Source of the DNA: Bradyrhizobium aeschynomenes
GTDB taxonomy: Bacteria > Pseudomonadota > Alphaproteobacteria > Rhizobiales > Xanthobacteraceae
Direction of reading: 5' to 3'
Assembly: GCF_013178945.1 (NCBI RefSeq)
Contig: NZ_JABFDM010000002.1
Coordinates: 186,001 to 250,000 of the forward strand
Length of the DNA: 64,000 nt
The position numbers and the translations under genes were made by a program. Every line of letters begins with the position of its first letter. The stretch's first letter is position 1. Shown here piece by piece: positions 7,769 to 19,500 of the stretch. Under the pieces are notes generated by a model. That model searched no databases. It saw only the letters and a program-made list of their open reading frames with translations, and was not told where the DNA came from.

Positions 7769-9679
7769 CTACGGCTTGGACTGCTCGGAGATGAATTGAG
7801 CGATGACAGAGGCGGCGCGCTGCCCCATCCACTTTGCTCCCGCCACCGTGAAATGACCTGGATCGAGAAACATCCAGACGCCGTCGTGGCGCACGACCGG
7901 ACAATCCTGGTCGCAATACACAGCGGTCGGCCGCAGCAGCACGGCGTTGCGCGTCCCCGTCAACGCGGAGTCCAGCAGACGATCGATTTCGAGCGCATCT
8001 GCGCGCGCCTTGGCCGAATCCAGCGCGGTACATTGCGGAGGCGGCGCATGCCACAACGGTCCGGGCTGCATCCGCATGTGATCGAAGCTGCACGTCACCG
8101 GTCTCACCTGGCCGCCGATGATCAGGAAGCGGCGGCCGGGCCGATCGAGCAGACGAAGCAGCGCGTTCAGGCCATCGCGGATGTCAGCGGCCCTTCGCTC
8201 GTCTGGCTCGCCGTCCCCAGTCAGATAGAGGTGCCACGCTTGCCCGATCACGACGAGATCGGCCGCCGACGCCTGGACGCGCGCCAGCTCGCGCTCGCGA
8301 AGGGCGATGCATTCGGCCACGCGCGGCGGGCGCGGGGCAACACCGACAAGCATCGGACAACCGCCGACTGTCGACGTCTTGCCGCGAATGCCATGCGCCT
8401 TGAGCTGGTCGTCCAACACGGCGACGTATTGTTGAACGTAGGAATCACCGAGCAGCTCCAGCGTGCGAGAGCCGGCGGGAGCGCCGAACTCGCAATAATC
8501 CCCTGAGCGAATACAGGGGCTCATACCAAATCGCTGCAGCTCCAGCCGGGCACGTTGCTCCGCCGGAAGCCGCCACGCGACGCCGTCTGCCTTGAACGTT
8601 CCGTGGGTGACGACGATGCAGAGGCCGAGCACCGTCGCGAACGCGGTTGCCTGCTTCCACTGCACACTGCGGGCCCGGCGGATGGGCTGCTCGATGAGAA
8701 AGAACATCGCGGCGGTCAGCGCCGCCATGACCAGCAATTGCCCGGCCAGACCCGCCGTGCCGCCGGCCCGCTCGCCAAAAATGAAGCTCGCGAAGTAGAT
8801 CACCGGCCAGTGCACGAGATAGAGCGAGTAAGACGAGCGTCCGATCGCCAGGACCGCCCGATTTGCGAACAGGCGCACCGGTCGGTTCGCCGCAATGATC
8901 ACGGCCGTCGCGAGGCTGGGCGGCAGGGCGCCGAGCCCGGCGTCGTGCTGGAAGCGCTCGATCACCAGGAGGCTCGAGAAAAGCGCGGCATACCCGATCC
9001 ACGCCGCGACCGTCCGAGCCGCCTGCCAAGCCGTAACGCGTCGCTCCAACACGATGGTCAATGCACCGAGGACGAACTCGAATGCACGAAACGGCGTCAG
9101 GAAGAAAACCGCCTCGGGATCTCTGGGAAGCCAGATGATGGCCGCCACGAACGACGCAAGCCCCGCCAGCGCGATGCCGGTGAACACGTGACGCGTACGG
9201 CTGAGGAGCACCAGGATCAACGGCGTGACGAGATAGAACTGCTCCTCCGCCGACAGCGACCACAGGTGCAACAGCCCGAGTCGATCGGCGCTCGGTGCGA
9301 AATACTGGTTCGCCTCACGCCAATATTGAACGTTGGCGATCGAGAGCAGCCCGTGCGTCGCCTCCTTGGCAAGCTGACGCAACTCGTCCGGAGGCAGCCA
9401 CAGCCAGCCAGCCGCCACGGTCAGCATGATGGTGACGATGAGCGCTGGCAGGATGCGCCGGGCCCGGCGCGCATAGAATCCTGCGAACGAAAACGTGCCG
9501 AACTCGATATCGCGGAGGATGTGCCCGGTGATCAGGTAGCCGGAGATGACGAAGAAGATATCGACGCCGGCGAAGCCGCCACCAAAGCCACCAACTCTCA
9601 GGTGGAACAATACAACAATGCAGACGGCGATCGCCCTGAGGCCATCGATATCAGCCCGATAACGACCTTCCAACTCCAT
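7769..9679 (-). CDS. acyltransferase-3 with C-terminal SGNH domain, paralogue 3
   Basis: 636 residues from an ATG at 9679. Domain plan as in its neighbour: membrane acyltransferase (RADIDGLRAIAVCIVVLFH, FAGVDIFFVISGYLITG), then a periplasmic SGNH domain with GDSYVQQY (S413) and DPGHFTVAG. The two genes lie head to tail on the minus strand about 140 bases apart and look like a tandem duplication. The gap after this gene is too short to exclude co-transcription. The different loops suggest different acceptor sugars, which is inference. Confidence 0.88.
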   Translation of the reverse strand: MELEGRYRADIDGLRAIAVCIVVLFHLRVGGFGGGFAGVDIFFVISGYLITGHILRDIEFGTFSFAGFYARRARRILPALIVTIMLTVAAGWLWLPPDELRQLAKEATHGLLSIANVQYWREANQYFAPSADRLGLLHLWSLSAEEQFYLVTPLILVLLSRTRHVFTGIALAGLASFVAAIIWLPRDPEAVFFLTPFRAFEFVLGALTIVLERRVTAWQAARTVAAWIGYAALFSSLLVIERFQHDAGLGALPPSLATAVIIAANRPVRLFANRAVLAIGRSSYSLYLVHWPVIYFASFIFGERAGGTAGLAGQLLVMAALTAAMFFLIEQPIRRARSVQWKQATAFATVLGLCIVVTHGTFKADGVAWRLPAEQRARLELQRFGMSPCIRSGDYCEFGAPAGSRTLELLGDSYVQQYVAVLDDQLKAHGIRGKTSTVGGCPMLVGVAPRPPRVAECIALRERELARVQASAADLVVIGQAWHLYLTGDGEPDERRAADIRDGLNALLRLLDRPGRRFLIIGGQVRPVTCSFDHMRMQPGPLWHAPPPQCTALDSAKARADALEIDRLLDSALTGTRNAVLLRPTAVYCDQDCPVVRHDGVWMFLDPGHFTVAGAKWMGQRAASVIAQFISEQSKP

Positions 9680-9936
9680 CCACCCTACGCCTGTTCGCGC
9701 CGCACGATACGGACAGACACGAATGGCAGCAATCAGAAACAGTCATGGCCGGGGGATAGCGATCAGCCGATGAAAGCTGACGGCGATGCACGACATCGGG
9801 GTTTCAGAAGCGAGCTGAGGAAGGCGCGATGGAAGCTCTGGAAAGCTCATGCCGACGGTCCGTCGGAATCCGGCCATCCGTTGAACGATCCGGCCGAATG
9901 CGGCAATCTGGCGACGACGCGGGGAGCGACGGACTG

Positions 9937-10413
9937 ATGCAGGTGACTATTCGATCGGAGCAAGGATGGTGCAGCTTGCTCGGGCTTGCCATCGCAGGGC
10001 TGCTCGTCTCGGCTCCCGTAACCCTGGCACAAGCGCCGGTTGCGCCGACCACACCTTCTCCTGCCCAGACCACGGTCGAGCGCAGCGCCAAGGGTGTCGC
10101 CGGCAAGGCGATCCAGGTTGGGGTGTATCTTAACGTGCAGCCGGACTGCTCGTCCGGTCCGCTTCCCTCGATCCGGCTGGTGACGCCACCCGGCAACGGA
10201 ACCGTGACGATCAAGCGCGGCAAGATCTCCGCAACCAACTACAAGCAGTGTCTGGCCCTGGAAGTGCCCGGCTTCATCGCCTTCTACCAGTCCAAGGCCG
10301 ACTTCGCAGGCACCGACACGGTCACGCTGGAGGTGAAGTTTCCGCAGGGCCGAACTGAACTGCAGCGGATCACGGTCAGCGTCGGCGTCGGGCCCGCCGG
10401 ACAAAAAATCTGA
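9937..10413 (+). CDS. exported small beta-sandwich protein, function unknown
   Basis: 158 residues from the ATG at 9937, which follows GGGGAG at 9921 and begins immediately before a signal peptide (CSLLGLAIAGLLVSAPVTLAQA). The mature part has two Cys (QPDCSS and YKQCLA) and a strand-rich pattern PPGNGTVTIKRGK ... ADFAGTDTVTLEV, reminiscent of single Ig-like or cadherin-like modules in tandem in large adhesins. It shares a bidirectional terminator with the giant adhesin gene, which converges on it. I know no named function. An accessory role on the cell surface is a guess from context. Confidence 0.7.
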   Translation: MQVTIRSEQGWCSLLGLAIAGLLVSAPVTLAQAPVAPTTPSPAQTTVERSAKGVAGKAIQVGVYLNVQPDCSSGPLPSIRLVTPPGNGTVTIKRGKISATNYKQCLALEVPGFIAFYQSKADFAGTDTVTLEVKFPQGRTELQRITVSVGVGPAGQKI

Positions 10414-10452
10414 TTGTCCACACCATGGCTTGGCGATGGTTCCGGCCATGAA

Positions 10453-10479
10453 AAAGGGCCGCCCCTCGGGCGGCCCTTT
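10453..10479. terminator. bidirectional rho-independent terminator
   Basis: The 12-bp stem AAAGGGCCGCCC/GGGCGGCCCTTT with a CTC loop has A and T runs on both flanks. It serves the plus-strand gene ending at 10413 and the giant adhesin gene ending at 10509. Confidence 0.9.
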
Positions 10480-10508
10480 CGATTCTCGTCTCGCCCGTCA
10501 AGTTCGGA

Positions 10509-13500
10509 TCAGACGTGGACCTGCGTCTGAGCGTGACTGTTGTCGAGGATCATCTTGATCACGTCGTCACCTCCCGTGAAGTTGGTGCCGGTGTCCTTGA
10601 TCGTCGCGACATTGGTCCAGCCGGAACCGAGATTGACCTGCAGCGTCAGATCGCCGTTGTTCAGCACGCCGCTGCCGTTTGCCGATGCGAGGCTGGAGTG
10701 CCCACCGCCATCGACAAAGCGCACCGCGTCGGCGTGGTTGCCGGAGACGCCGGACAGCAGGCCGGACAGATCGATGACATCACCGCCGCTGCCCGACTGG
10801 AAGTCGAGGATGCTGTCGACACCCCCGCCGGTCAGATCGCCAGCCTGCCACTTGAAGGTGTCAGAACCGCCATTGCCGGTCAGCTGATCGCTGCCACGGC
10901 CACCGATCAGAACGTCCGCGCTGCTCGAGCCGATGATCGTATCGTTGAAGTTCGAGCCGATCACGCCTTCCATGTTCTTGTAGGTGTCCTGGCCGATCCC
11001 GGACAATGTCGACCCGGCCGTGTTGCTGCTGCTCTGCGTCAGCGTGAAGGTGATGCCGGCCGTCGCATCGGAGAAGTCGAGCAGGTCGAGGCCGCCCCCG
11101 CCGTCGATCGTGTCGTTGCCGCCACCACCGCGGATGATGTCGTCACCATCGCCGCCATTGATCGTGTTGTTGGCACCGCTGCCGATCAACGTATCGTCGC
11201 CCGAACCGCCGGTCACGCGCTCGATGCTGGCAATCGAGCTGAAGCCGGTCGCCGTTCCGGCTCCGAGATTGACCGTCACGTCCTCGCTGGTGACATAGGT
11301 CAGCGTATCGCTGCTGCTGCTGCCGAGATCGGCCGTCACCGCCTCGATGTTGCTGAGCTTGGTCCCGTTGACGTCGGTGATGACGCCGCCGGCAAGCGTG
11401 ACCCACACCAGATCCTGGGACGAGGTGCCCTCGATCGTGAAGGTGTCGGTACCGATGCCGCCGTCGACGATGTCGACGCCGTCGTTCACACCCCAATAGA
11501 AGGTATCATTTCCGGAACCACCGATCGTGAAATCGTTGCCGCTGCCGCCCCGGATCGAGTCGTTGCCGGCGCCGCCATTGATGTAGTCGGTGTTGGCACC
11601 ACCGAGCAGCGTGTCATTGCCGCCGAGACCGTAGATGCCGTCATCGTCGGCGCCGCCGTTGAAGTTGTTGCCGCCGCTCGACCCGATCATCACGTCGTAG
11701 CCGTTGTTGGCGTTGGCTTCGAGCGGGTTGTCCACCGTCGCGGTGATCGCGTCGCCGTCGTTCGCGCTGTAGCCGGATAGCCATGGGGCCGAGCCGACGA
11801 CGTTCGAATTGGGCGACAGCGAGTTGATGGTGAGATTCAACGCTCCGTTGTCGAGCGCGTTGAAGGCGAGATAGGTCGACACCGACGACACCGAGTCGGT
11901 GGCTGTCACCTTGTAGACGTACAGGCCGGCATCGTTGTTGTCCGGATTGCCGGAGAACTGGTTGCCGTTGCGCTGAATCCAGCCGTCGTCGCCGGTCGAG
12001 CTGTAGACCAGGGCATAGGTGTAGGTGACCGTTCCGTACCCGCCGGAGAACAGCGAGGCAGCATTCAGGCTGATCGTGTTCGGCGAATCGGTGTTCTTGG
12101 ACAGCGCATACCGTCCGTCCACGCTCGTGGTGTCGACGACAGCCAGCGGCGCCGGCTCGTTGGTGCCGTTGATGGTGACGTCGATGACCTGGCTCGCGGT
12201 GCCGTCGACCGACTTCACGGTCAGCGTGTCGTGCTTGACGTCACCGTCGTTGAGCGCCTGAACGTTGGCGGCCGAATTGTTGAGCGTGTAGCCCCACGCA
12301 CCGGTCACGGCGTTGAAGCTGAAGGTGCCATAGGTGCCGGCCAGCGAGGCCGGGGTCTGGAACTGGTTCTCGCCGCTGTCGACGTCGGAGACCGTCAACG
12401 TGCCGCCGGCGGTCAGCGTACCGTCCTCCTTCACCGTACCTGCCGCGGTGCCCGAGATCGACGCGGCATCGTTGACGCCGTTCACGGTGATGGTGACGGT
12501 CTGGGTCGTGGTCCCACCATGGCCGTCGTCGATCTTCACCGTGTAGGTCTGATCGATGTGGTCGCTGGCGCGCAGCGACTGGATGTCGGCGTCGTTGACG
12601 CTGAACGTCCAGTTCACCTTGTGATTGGTGTTGTCGACCGTGGCGTTGAACGAACCGTAGTAATTGCTGCCGTTCGGCGTGCTGTACGTCACCGTCTGGA
12701 CGTCGCCGTCCACGTCGGTGAAGGCGATCGCGCCGGACGCCTTTTCGACGCCGGGCGTCACGACCGTGCTGGCCTGCACCGAAATGTCGTCGATGGCGGC
12801 ACCGCCCGCGCTTGCGAACTTGATTGTCGTCGACGTCGACGTCGCAGTGAACTGATAGCTCTGCTCCGTCCAGCCGAGATTCCAGTTGCTGGTCGTCAGA
12901 ACGGTCGTTCCGTCCACGGCGGATGTCAGGGCCGTGCCGTAGGTCATCACGTAGAAGTCGACGGTATAGGTCACGCCGACGACGGTGCTGATGGTCTGAC
13001 TGATCGAGCTCGATGCCCCGTAGAAATCGGCCGAACCGCCATCCGTGCGGCCACCGACCACCGTGACCGCATGGGCTCCTCCGACCGTCCACGCATCCAG
13101 CGTGTACCAATCATTATTATAGAAGCTGAACGTGCCGTTCTGGACCAGATTGCCGGTCGGGGCCGCATAGGAGGCATCCTCCGTGACGCTTCCCGCAGTG
13201 GTGCCCGATCCGAACGTCGGGGCGTGGTTCGGGACCGTGACAGTGCCGGTCTGGCTGCTGGTCACGTTCTCGCTGAAGCCCTGGCCGTCGATGTAGGTGA
13301 CGTTGGCCGAGATCTTGTGGCCGACATCGTTGGCGCCGAGCGTATAGGTCGTCCCGGACGCACCGTTGATGACGGCACCGTCCCGCAGCCAGTGATAAAC
13401 GACGTTGGATGCCGCGCCGTCCGGATCGCTGCCGAGATTGGCCGTCAGCGTCTGGCCCTGGTTCGCCGTGCCCGTCACCGTCACCGTTGCGGCGCCGTCA

Positions 13501-16500
13501 TTGACCGGCGTGATCGTCAGCGTGAAGGTGTCCGAGGCGGCATATTCGCCATCGCCGGCATACACGGTGACGTTGACCGCGCCGGCAAAGTTCACCGGCG
13601 GTGTCCCGCTGAAGGTGCCCGTCGCCGCATCGAAGTGCAGCCAGGCTGGCAGCGCACTACCGTCCTGCTGAACCGCCTCCAGCGTCAGCGGACCGTTGGT
13701 GCCGTCGAAACGACCATCGATGTCCGCGAAGGTGTTCGCCGGAATGGTGAAGCTGAACGGCTGGTCCTCCGCCGAATTGTGGTCGACGATCGCGTTCTGC
13801 AGGGTCGGCGCATCATTGTTGCCGATGATCTGGATCGTCACCGTCTTGGGAGTGCCGTCCTCGGTGTAGACCGTGAAGCTGTCGGTCAGCGTGGTCTGGT
13901 TTTCCTTCAGCGCCTGGATCGTCGGATTGTTGTTGTAGAGGCCGTAGGTCCACTTGCCGTCGCTGCCGATGTCGAACCAGCCATAGCCGTTGGCCGTGTT
14001 GGAAGCGGCCGCCTGCCACACGTCGTTGTGGCCGTCGACGTCGGTCGCATTGAGGTCGCCGCGGGCGATGGCATAGAGCGGGCTGCTCTGGCTGTTGCCC
14101 ACGCCTCCCTCCTCCGCGATCGTGCCGGTGGAATCGCCGGTGATCACGGCCGCGTCGTTCACGCCGGTGACGGTGATCTTCAGGGTCGCGGTGTTCGACA
14201 CCGCGCCCGACGGATCCTTGTCGGTGTAGGTAAAGGTATCGATCGCATTGACGCCGGCGGCCAACGCAGCGGCCTTGTCGGCGACGTAGGTGTAGGAGCC
14301 GTCGGCGTTCAAGGTCAGATGGCCGTAGGCGCCCTCGATCGAGGTACCCACACCCGCCCCCTGCGTCACGCTGCCGGTGCCGGCGACGACGCCGGACACC
14401 ACGAGCGACGAGACGCCGGTGTCGGCATCGGTGTCGGCGACCGAGCCGCCCGTCGAGCCGCGGACGATGCCATTGGCCGCCGCAATGTTGATCGTGCCGT
14501 CCTCGAGCACCGCATTGGTATCGGAGTTTGCGACCGGCGGATCGTTGGCCGGGATGACCGCGATATTGACGGTCTGGGAGTCGCTCAGGCTGCCGCCGCC
14601 GACATTGCCATTGTCGTTGATGGTGATCGTGACCGAGCCCGGCTGGTCGCTGTTCGGCGTGAACACGGCCGATTCCAGATAGTGGTTCAGATCGCTGATC
14701 TTGAACCCGCTCATGGTGAGCGTCTGGCTGGCGTCGAACACGCCGAGCGACGGGATCGAGATCGTGCCGCCAACGATGTCCAACCTCACGAACGCCACGA
14801 CATCCCCGTCCGCGTCCGAGAACGTGATCGCGTTCGTGCCGCTGAAAGCGAACGCCACGCCTTGATTGGCGGTCACCTGCGTCGGTGCATGGACCTCGGG
14901 CGCATCGTTCACCGGGGTCACGTTGATCGTCAGCGTACCGGTGTCCGTCTGCCCGGCCGCATCGCGCACGGTGTAGTCGATCGTATCGGCGCCGTAGAAG
15001 TCGGCCTTCGGCTTGTAGACATAGGTGCCGTCGGCGTTGAAGTGGATCGTGCCGCCCTTGGCCGTCGTGAAGTCGCCCGCGACGACGCTCAAGGTGTCGC
15101 CGGTGTCCGGATCGCGGTCGTTGTGCAGGACGCCCTGCACCGGGCTGGACACGGTCAAGGTCGTATCTTCGGTGGCCGTCGCCGTGTCGTCGGCGGCAAC
15201 GGGCGCATCCTCGATCGGGTTGATGTTGATCGTAATCGTCTGCGTCGCGCTCAGACTGCCGCCGCTGCCGACATTGCCGTTGTCGTTGATGGTGATCGTG
15301 ACCGATCCCGCCACGTCATTGTTGGCGGCCGGCGTGAATACGGCGGACGCGAGATAGTTGTTCAGATCGCTGATCTTGAACCCGCTCATCGTGAGCGTCT
15401 GGCTGGCGTCGAAGACGCCGAGAGACGGGATCGAGAGCGTCCCGCCGACGATGTCCAACCTTACGAACGCAACGACATCGCCGTCTGCGTCGGAGAAGTT
15501 GAACGCGTTGGCGCCCGTGAACTGGAACGACGTGTCCTCGTTCGTGGTCACCTGCGTCGGCGCGTGGATCTCGGGCGCGTCATTGACCGGAGTAACGGTG
15601 ACGTCGATGGTCTGCAGATCAGTGATCGCCACGTCCCTGTGAACCTGGCCGTCCGACAGCGTCGCCTGGTCGGTGACCTCCACGGAGACCGACAGCGTGA
15701 AGGTGCCGTTGTAGTTTGCCGGCGGCGTCACCTTGAGCGGCTGGCTGTTGAAGTTGACGATCGCGGTCTGGTCGTCGATCACCCACTTGCCGGCATCGGC
15801 ACCGGTGCCGGCATGGCCGACCGAGAAGGTCGCACCGTCCGGATATCCCGTGATCAGCATCCGCAGGTTTTCGGAGCCGTCGTGATCGCTGACCCCGGCC
15901 GTCATCACCTTGAGGGCGACCGCGCTGTCCTCGGCGCCCGTGGCCGGCCCGACCTCGAAGAAGCCTATTGTCGGCGAATCCGCCTTCGGCGCAACATCGA
16001 CCGTGACATGCGCGGTCGCGGTGCCGCCATCGCCATCGCTGATCGTGTAGTCGAAGCCGGCGACGCCGGAGAAGTTCCTGTCCGGCGTGAACAGCGGATT
16101 GCCGTTGTTCAGCGAAACCGTGCCGTGCGTGGCATTGCCGACGCCGGTGACGGTGAGCGTGTCGTTGTCGACGTCGGTGTCGTTGTTGAGCAGATTCAAC
16201 AGCGCGTTGATCGTGAGCGGGGAATCTTCCGACGCATCCACCTTGTCGTCATGCGCGACCGGCGGGGTGTTGAAGATGCCCGTCAGGGTGCGCGTGCCGT
16301 CGGTGAACGTGAAGCTTTCGTAGTTTGTGAAGGTGTCGGTCAGGCCGCCATGGGTGACCTGCACGCCGATCAGCGTCACACCATCCGAGCCGAACACCTT
16401 GGTGTAGGTCGCATCGGCGAGCTTGAAGCCGAACTTCACGGTGTCGCTATCGGAGCCGCCGTCCGAGACCACGCTGGTGTTGCCGGCGAACCGGGTCAGG

Positions 16501-19500
16501 TCGAGCGTGTCGTTGCCGGAGCCGCCGTTGAACACGATGGTCGAGGGCGCGATCGCGGTGCCGCTGATGTCGGTGATCGTCACCGTATCGCTGGCGCCGC
16601 CGCCTGTGATGGTGACGCGCTCGATCTCGTCGGCGCGGATGGTCGCGCCGTTCGGGCCGTCATAGCGCACCAGGATGTCAGTGGCGTTGCTCGCCGCTGC
16701 GTCATTCAGCGTCGGATCGATGGCCGTACCGGACGAGGTCTTGCCGATGGTGAAGTTCCGCGCATTCGCATCGCCGGAGATCGCGAGCACGTCGTAGTCC
16801 GGGAAGGCCGAGCCGGACTCCGAGCCGCCATCGACGACGTCGTCGCCGTCGCCAACCGTGTGGAGGAAGGTGTCGTTGCCGGAGCCGCCGAACAGCTGGT
16901 CCGCAGCTGCCCCGCCCTTGATGACGTCGTTCCCCGCACCGCCGAACAGTTTGTCGATCCCGCTGCCGCCGACCAGGATGTCGTCGCCGCCGGAGCCGTG
17001 CGCCTCGGTCACGCCGCCGAGCTTGTCGATGCCGACCACCTTGTCGGTCACCGAGGCACGGTCGGTCACGCTGTGAGCCCCGACCGTCTCGCCGAGGATC
17101 GTTGCCGAGCTGTCGCCGAGGTTGATGAACACCGGCGAGTTCGCAGCATCGTAGCGCGTCGTCGTCACCGTACCGGCGGCATCGACTCGGACCGTGAAAT
17201 TGTTGGCGAAGACGTCGTGATCGCGGTCCTCCACCTCGAACGCGAAGTTGAGGTCGAGATACTGGTCGGCTGCGCTGGCCGTGCCGATCGGAGCCGGATG
17301 ATCGAGCGGCTGCAGCAGGGTGAAATTGTAGGAGCCGCTGCCGGTCTCCGACAGCGTTACCGTGAACACGGCGGCGTCAGCGGCGTTGCCGGTGACCTGG
17401 CCGTTCTGGCCGACATAGTCGCTGCCGCTCATGCGGTAGGCGGTCAGCGTGGTGTGATCAGCCGAGAGCACGTAGCTCAGCCCGAAGCCCAGCGAGGTCA
17501 GCCCCGACATCTGGTGATGAGCGGCGTCGTAGACGCGCACCGGCGAGGCGCCGGGGAACGTCACCGACGGACCCGAGCTGTCGCCATCGGCGCCGTAGAT
17601 GATCTGCAGATCGACCGCGCCGGTCGAAACGCTGCCGGCCGCCTCCGAGATCGCGACCGTGTCGACGTCCTGCGACTGCGCGCTGTCGTCGTTGACGGTG
17701 ATGATGATCTGGCCGTGCAGCGCGAGCGAGTCGCCATCGGAATCGACGGCGGTCACGGCCGTCGACATGTCGAGCGTCAGCGCGTTGTCATGGCCGGTGC
17801 CGACGTGGTCGAGCGCGCCCTTCAGCCGGAACGAATATTGGCCGGTGGTGGCGTCGACCTGGAATTCGAAGATCGTCACGCTGCCGGCCTTCGCCACCAG
17901 CATGTTGTTGGCGGTGTCGATGCTGTAGGTCAGCGCCACGCCGCCCGAGGTCAGCGACAGCAGCTCAGGCGCGAGGTTGGTCTTCTCGACCGTGTAGGTG
18001 CCGGGCTTGTCGGCGCCGAACGACACCAGCGAGGTCAGATTACCCGTATAGTACGAATCGTTACCATTGGCATCGCCGTTGAGGTCGCCGCCATGCAAGC
18101 CGCCGTTAGCGACGGTCACCGTTCCGTTCGGCAGCTCGCTCTCATAGACGGCAACAGACTGCACGGTCGCGGTCGCCACTGGGCTGTCATCGTTGATCGT
18201 GACGGCGAAGGACGAGCTGGTGCTGTCGCCATCGGCATCGGTGGCGGTGAAGCCGAAGGTCAGCTTGATGTCGTTCTCGTTCTGGCCCGCCGGATGATCG
18301 ACATGCTTCAGCAGCGTGAAGCTGTAGCTGCCCGAACCGGAATCATCGAGGCTGACCTTGAACACCTGGTTGGCGGCCGCCGGTGCGGTGTTGGCATTGA
18401 CCGGATTGGAGCCGGTGTAGCCGTAGAGGGTGTTGCCGACCACCCAGTACTTGACCTGCTCGCCGTTGACCTTGAGCAGGCCCGCATCAGAGGACGCGTT
18501 CGCGCCGTTGGTGAAGCCGGAGAAGGCCACCGCGCGATTGGCCGAGCCGCTGTTGTTGTCGTCGGCGCCCCAGGAGATCGCGAGCGAACCTGTTGCGGCG
18601 ACATTGGCGCCGGCGACGTCGCCGGTTGCCGCTGCCGTGTTGCCGCCGGACAGACCGTCCTCATCGACGGTGCCAGCCACCGGCGTACCGATCGCCGGAC
18701 GGCCGTTGTCGTCATTGATGGTGACGGTGAAATTACCAGTGGCTGAATCGCCGTCGGCATCGGTCGCGGTGAAGCCGAGCTTCAGCGCGAGCGCGTTGGT
18801 CTGGCCGGAGCCGATGTGATCAACGTTGTCGAGGAGCTCGAACGTGTAGTTCCCCGAGCCATTGTCTGACAGCGTGACGTGGAACACCTTGCGGTCGCTC
18901 AGGCTCAGCGAGCCGCCATTGTCATTGGCGACGCCCCAGATCTCCGTATCCGAGACGCGAATGAACTGCACGGTCACGCCGTTCGAGGTCAGCGCCGGGC
19001 TGCCCGAACCGGTCGTGCGCACGATGTCGCCGCTGTCGATCGTCGGATCGAACGCGATGGCGCGGTTGGCCGTGCCCGCATTGCTGTCGTCGGCGCCCCA
19101 ATTGATGTTGAGCGCGATGGTCGACGCCGTTTGCGTCTCGAACGCCTCCGCGCCCGCCGCGCCCGTGGTGTTCTCGGTCAGGGTCGCGCCGCTCGGCGTG
19201 CCGACGACCGGCACGTCGTCCTTCACCGAGACGGTGAAGCTGTTGCTGGACGTGTCGCCGTCACCATCGGTCGCCGTGAAGCTGAAGGTGAGATTGACGA
19301 GGTTCTCGCCGGAGCCGGCGGGATGATCGATGTTGCCGAGCAGCTTGAAGCTGTAGGAGCCGTCGTTCTGATCGCTCAGTGACACTTCGAACACACGGGT
19401 GCCGTGAGCAAGATCAGTGCCGGTGTAGCCGACCAGCACGCCGTTCTCGAAGACATATTTGACGGTCTGTCCGTCCGAGGTCAGCGTCAGATTGCGGCCG

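Noticed and set aside
12231..18746. 2171-codon open frame antisense to the adhesin gene
   Set aside because: It mirrors the high-GC repeats of the real adhesin; its Arg/Asp/Val-rich translation has no domain, and the opposite strand is clearly coding.
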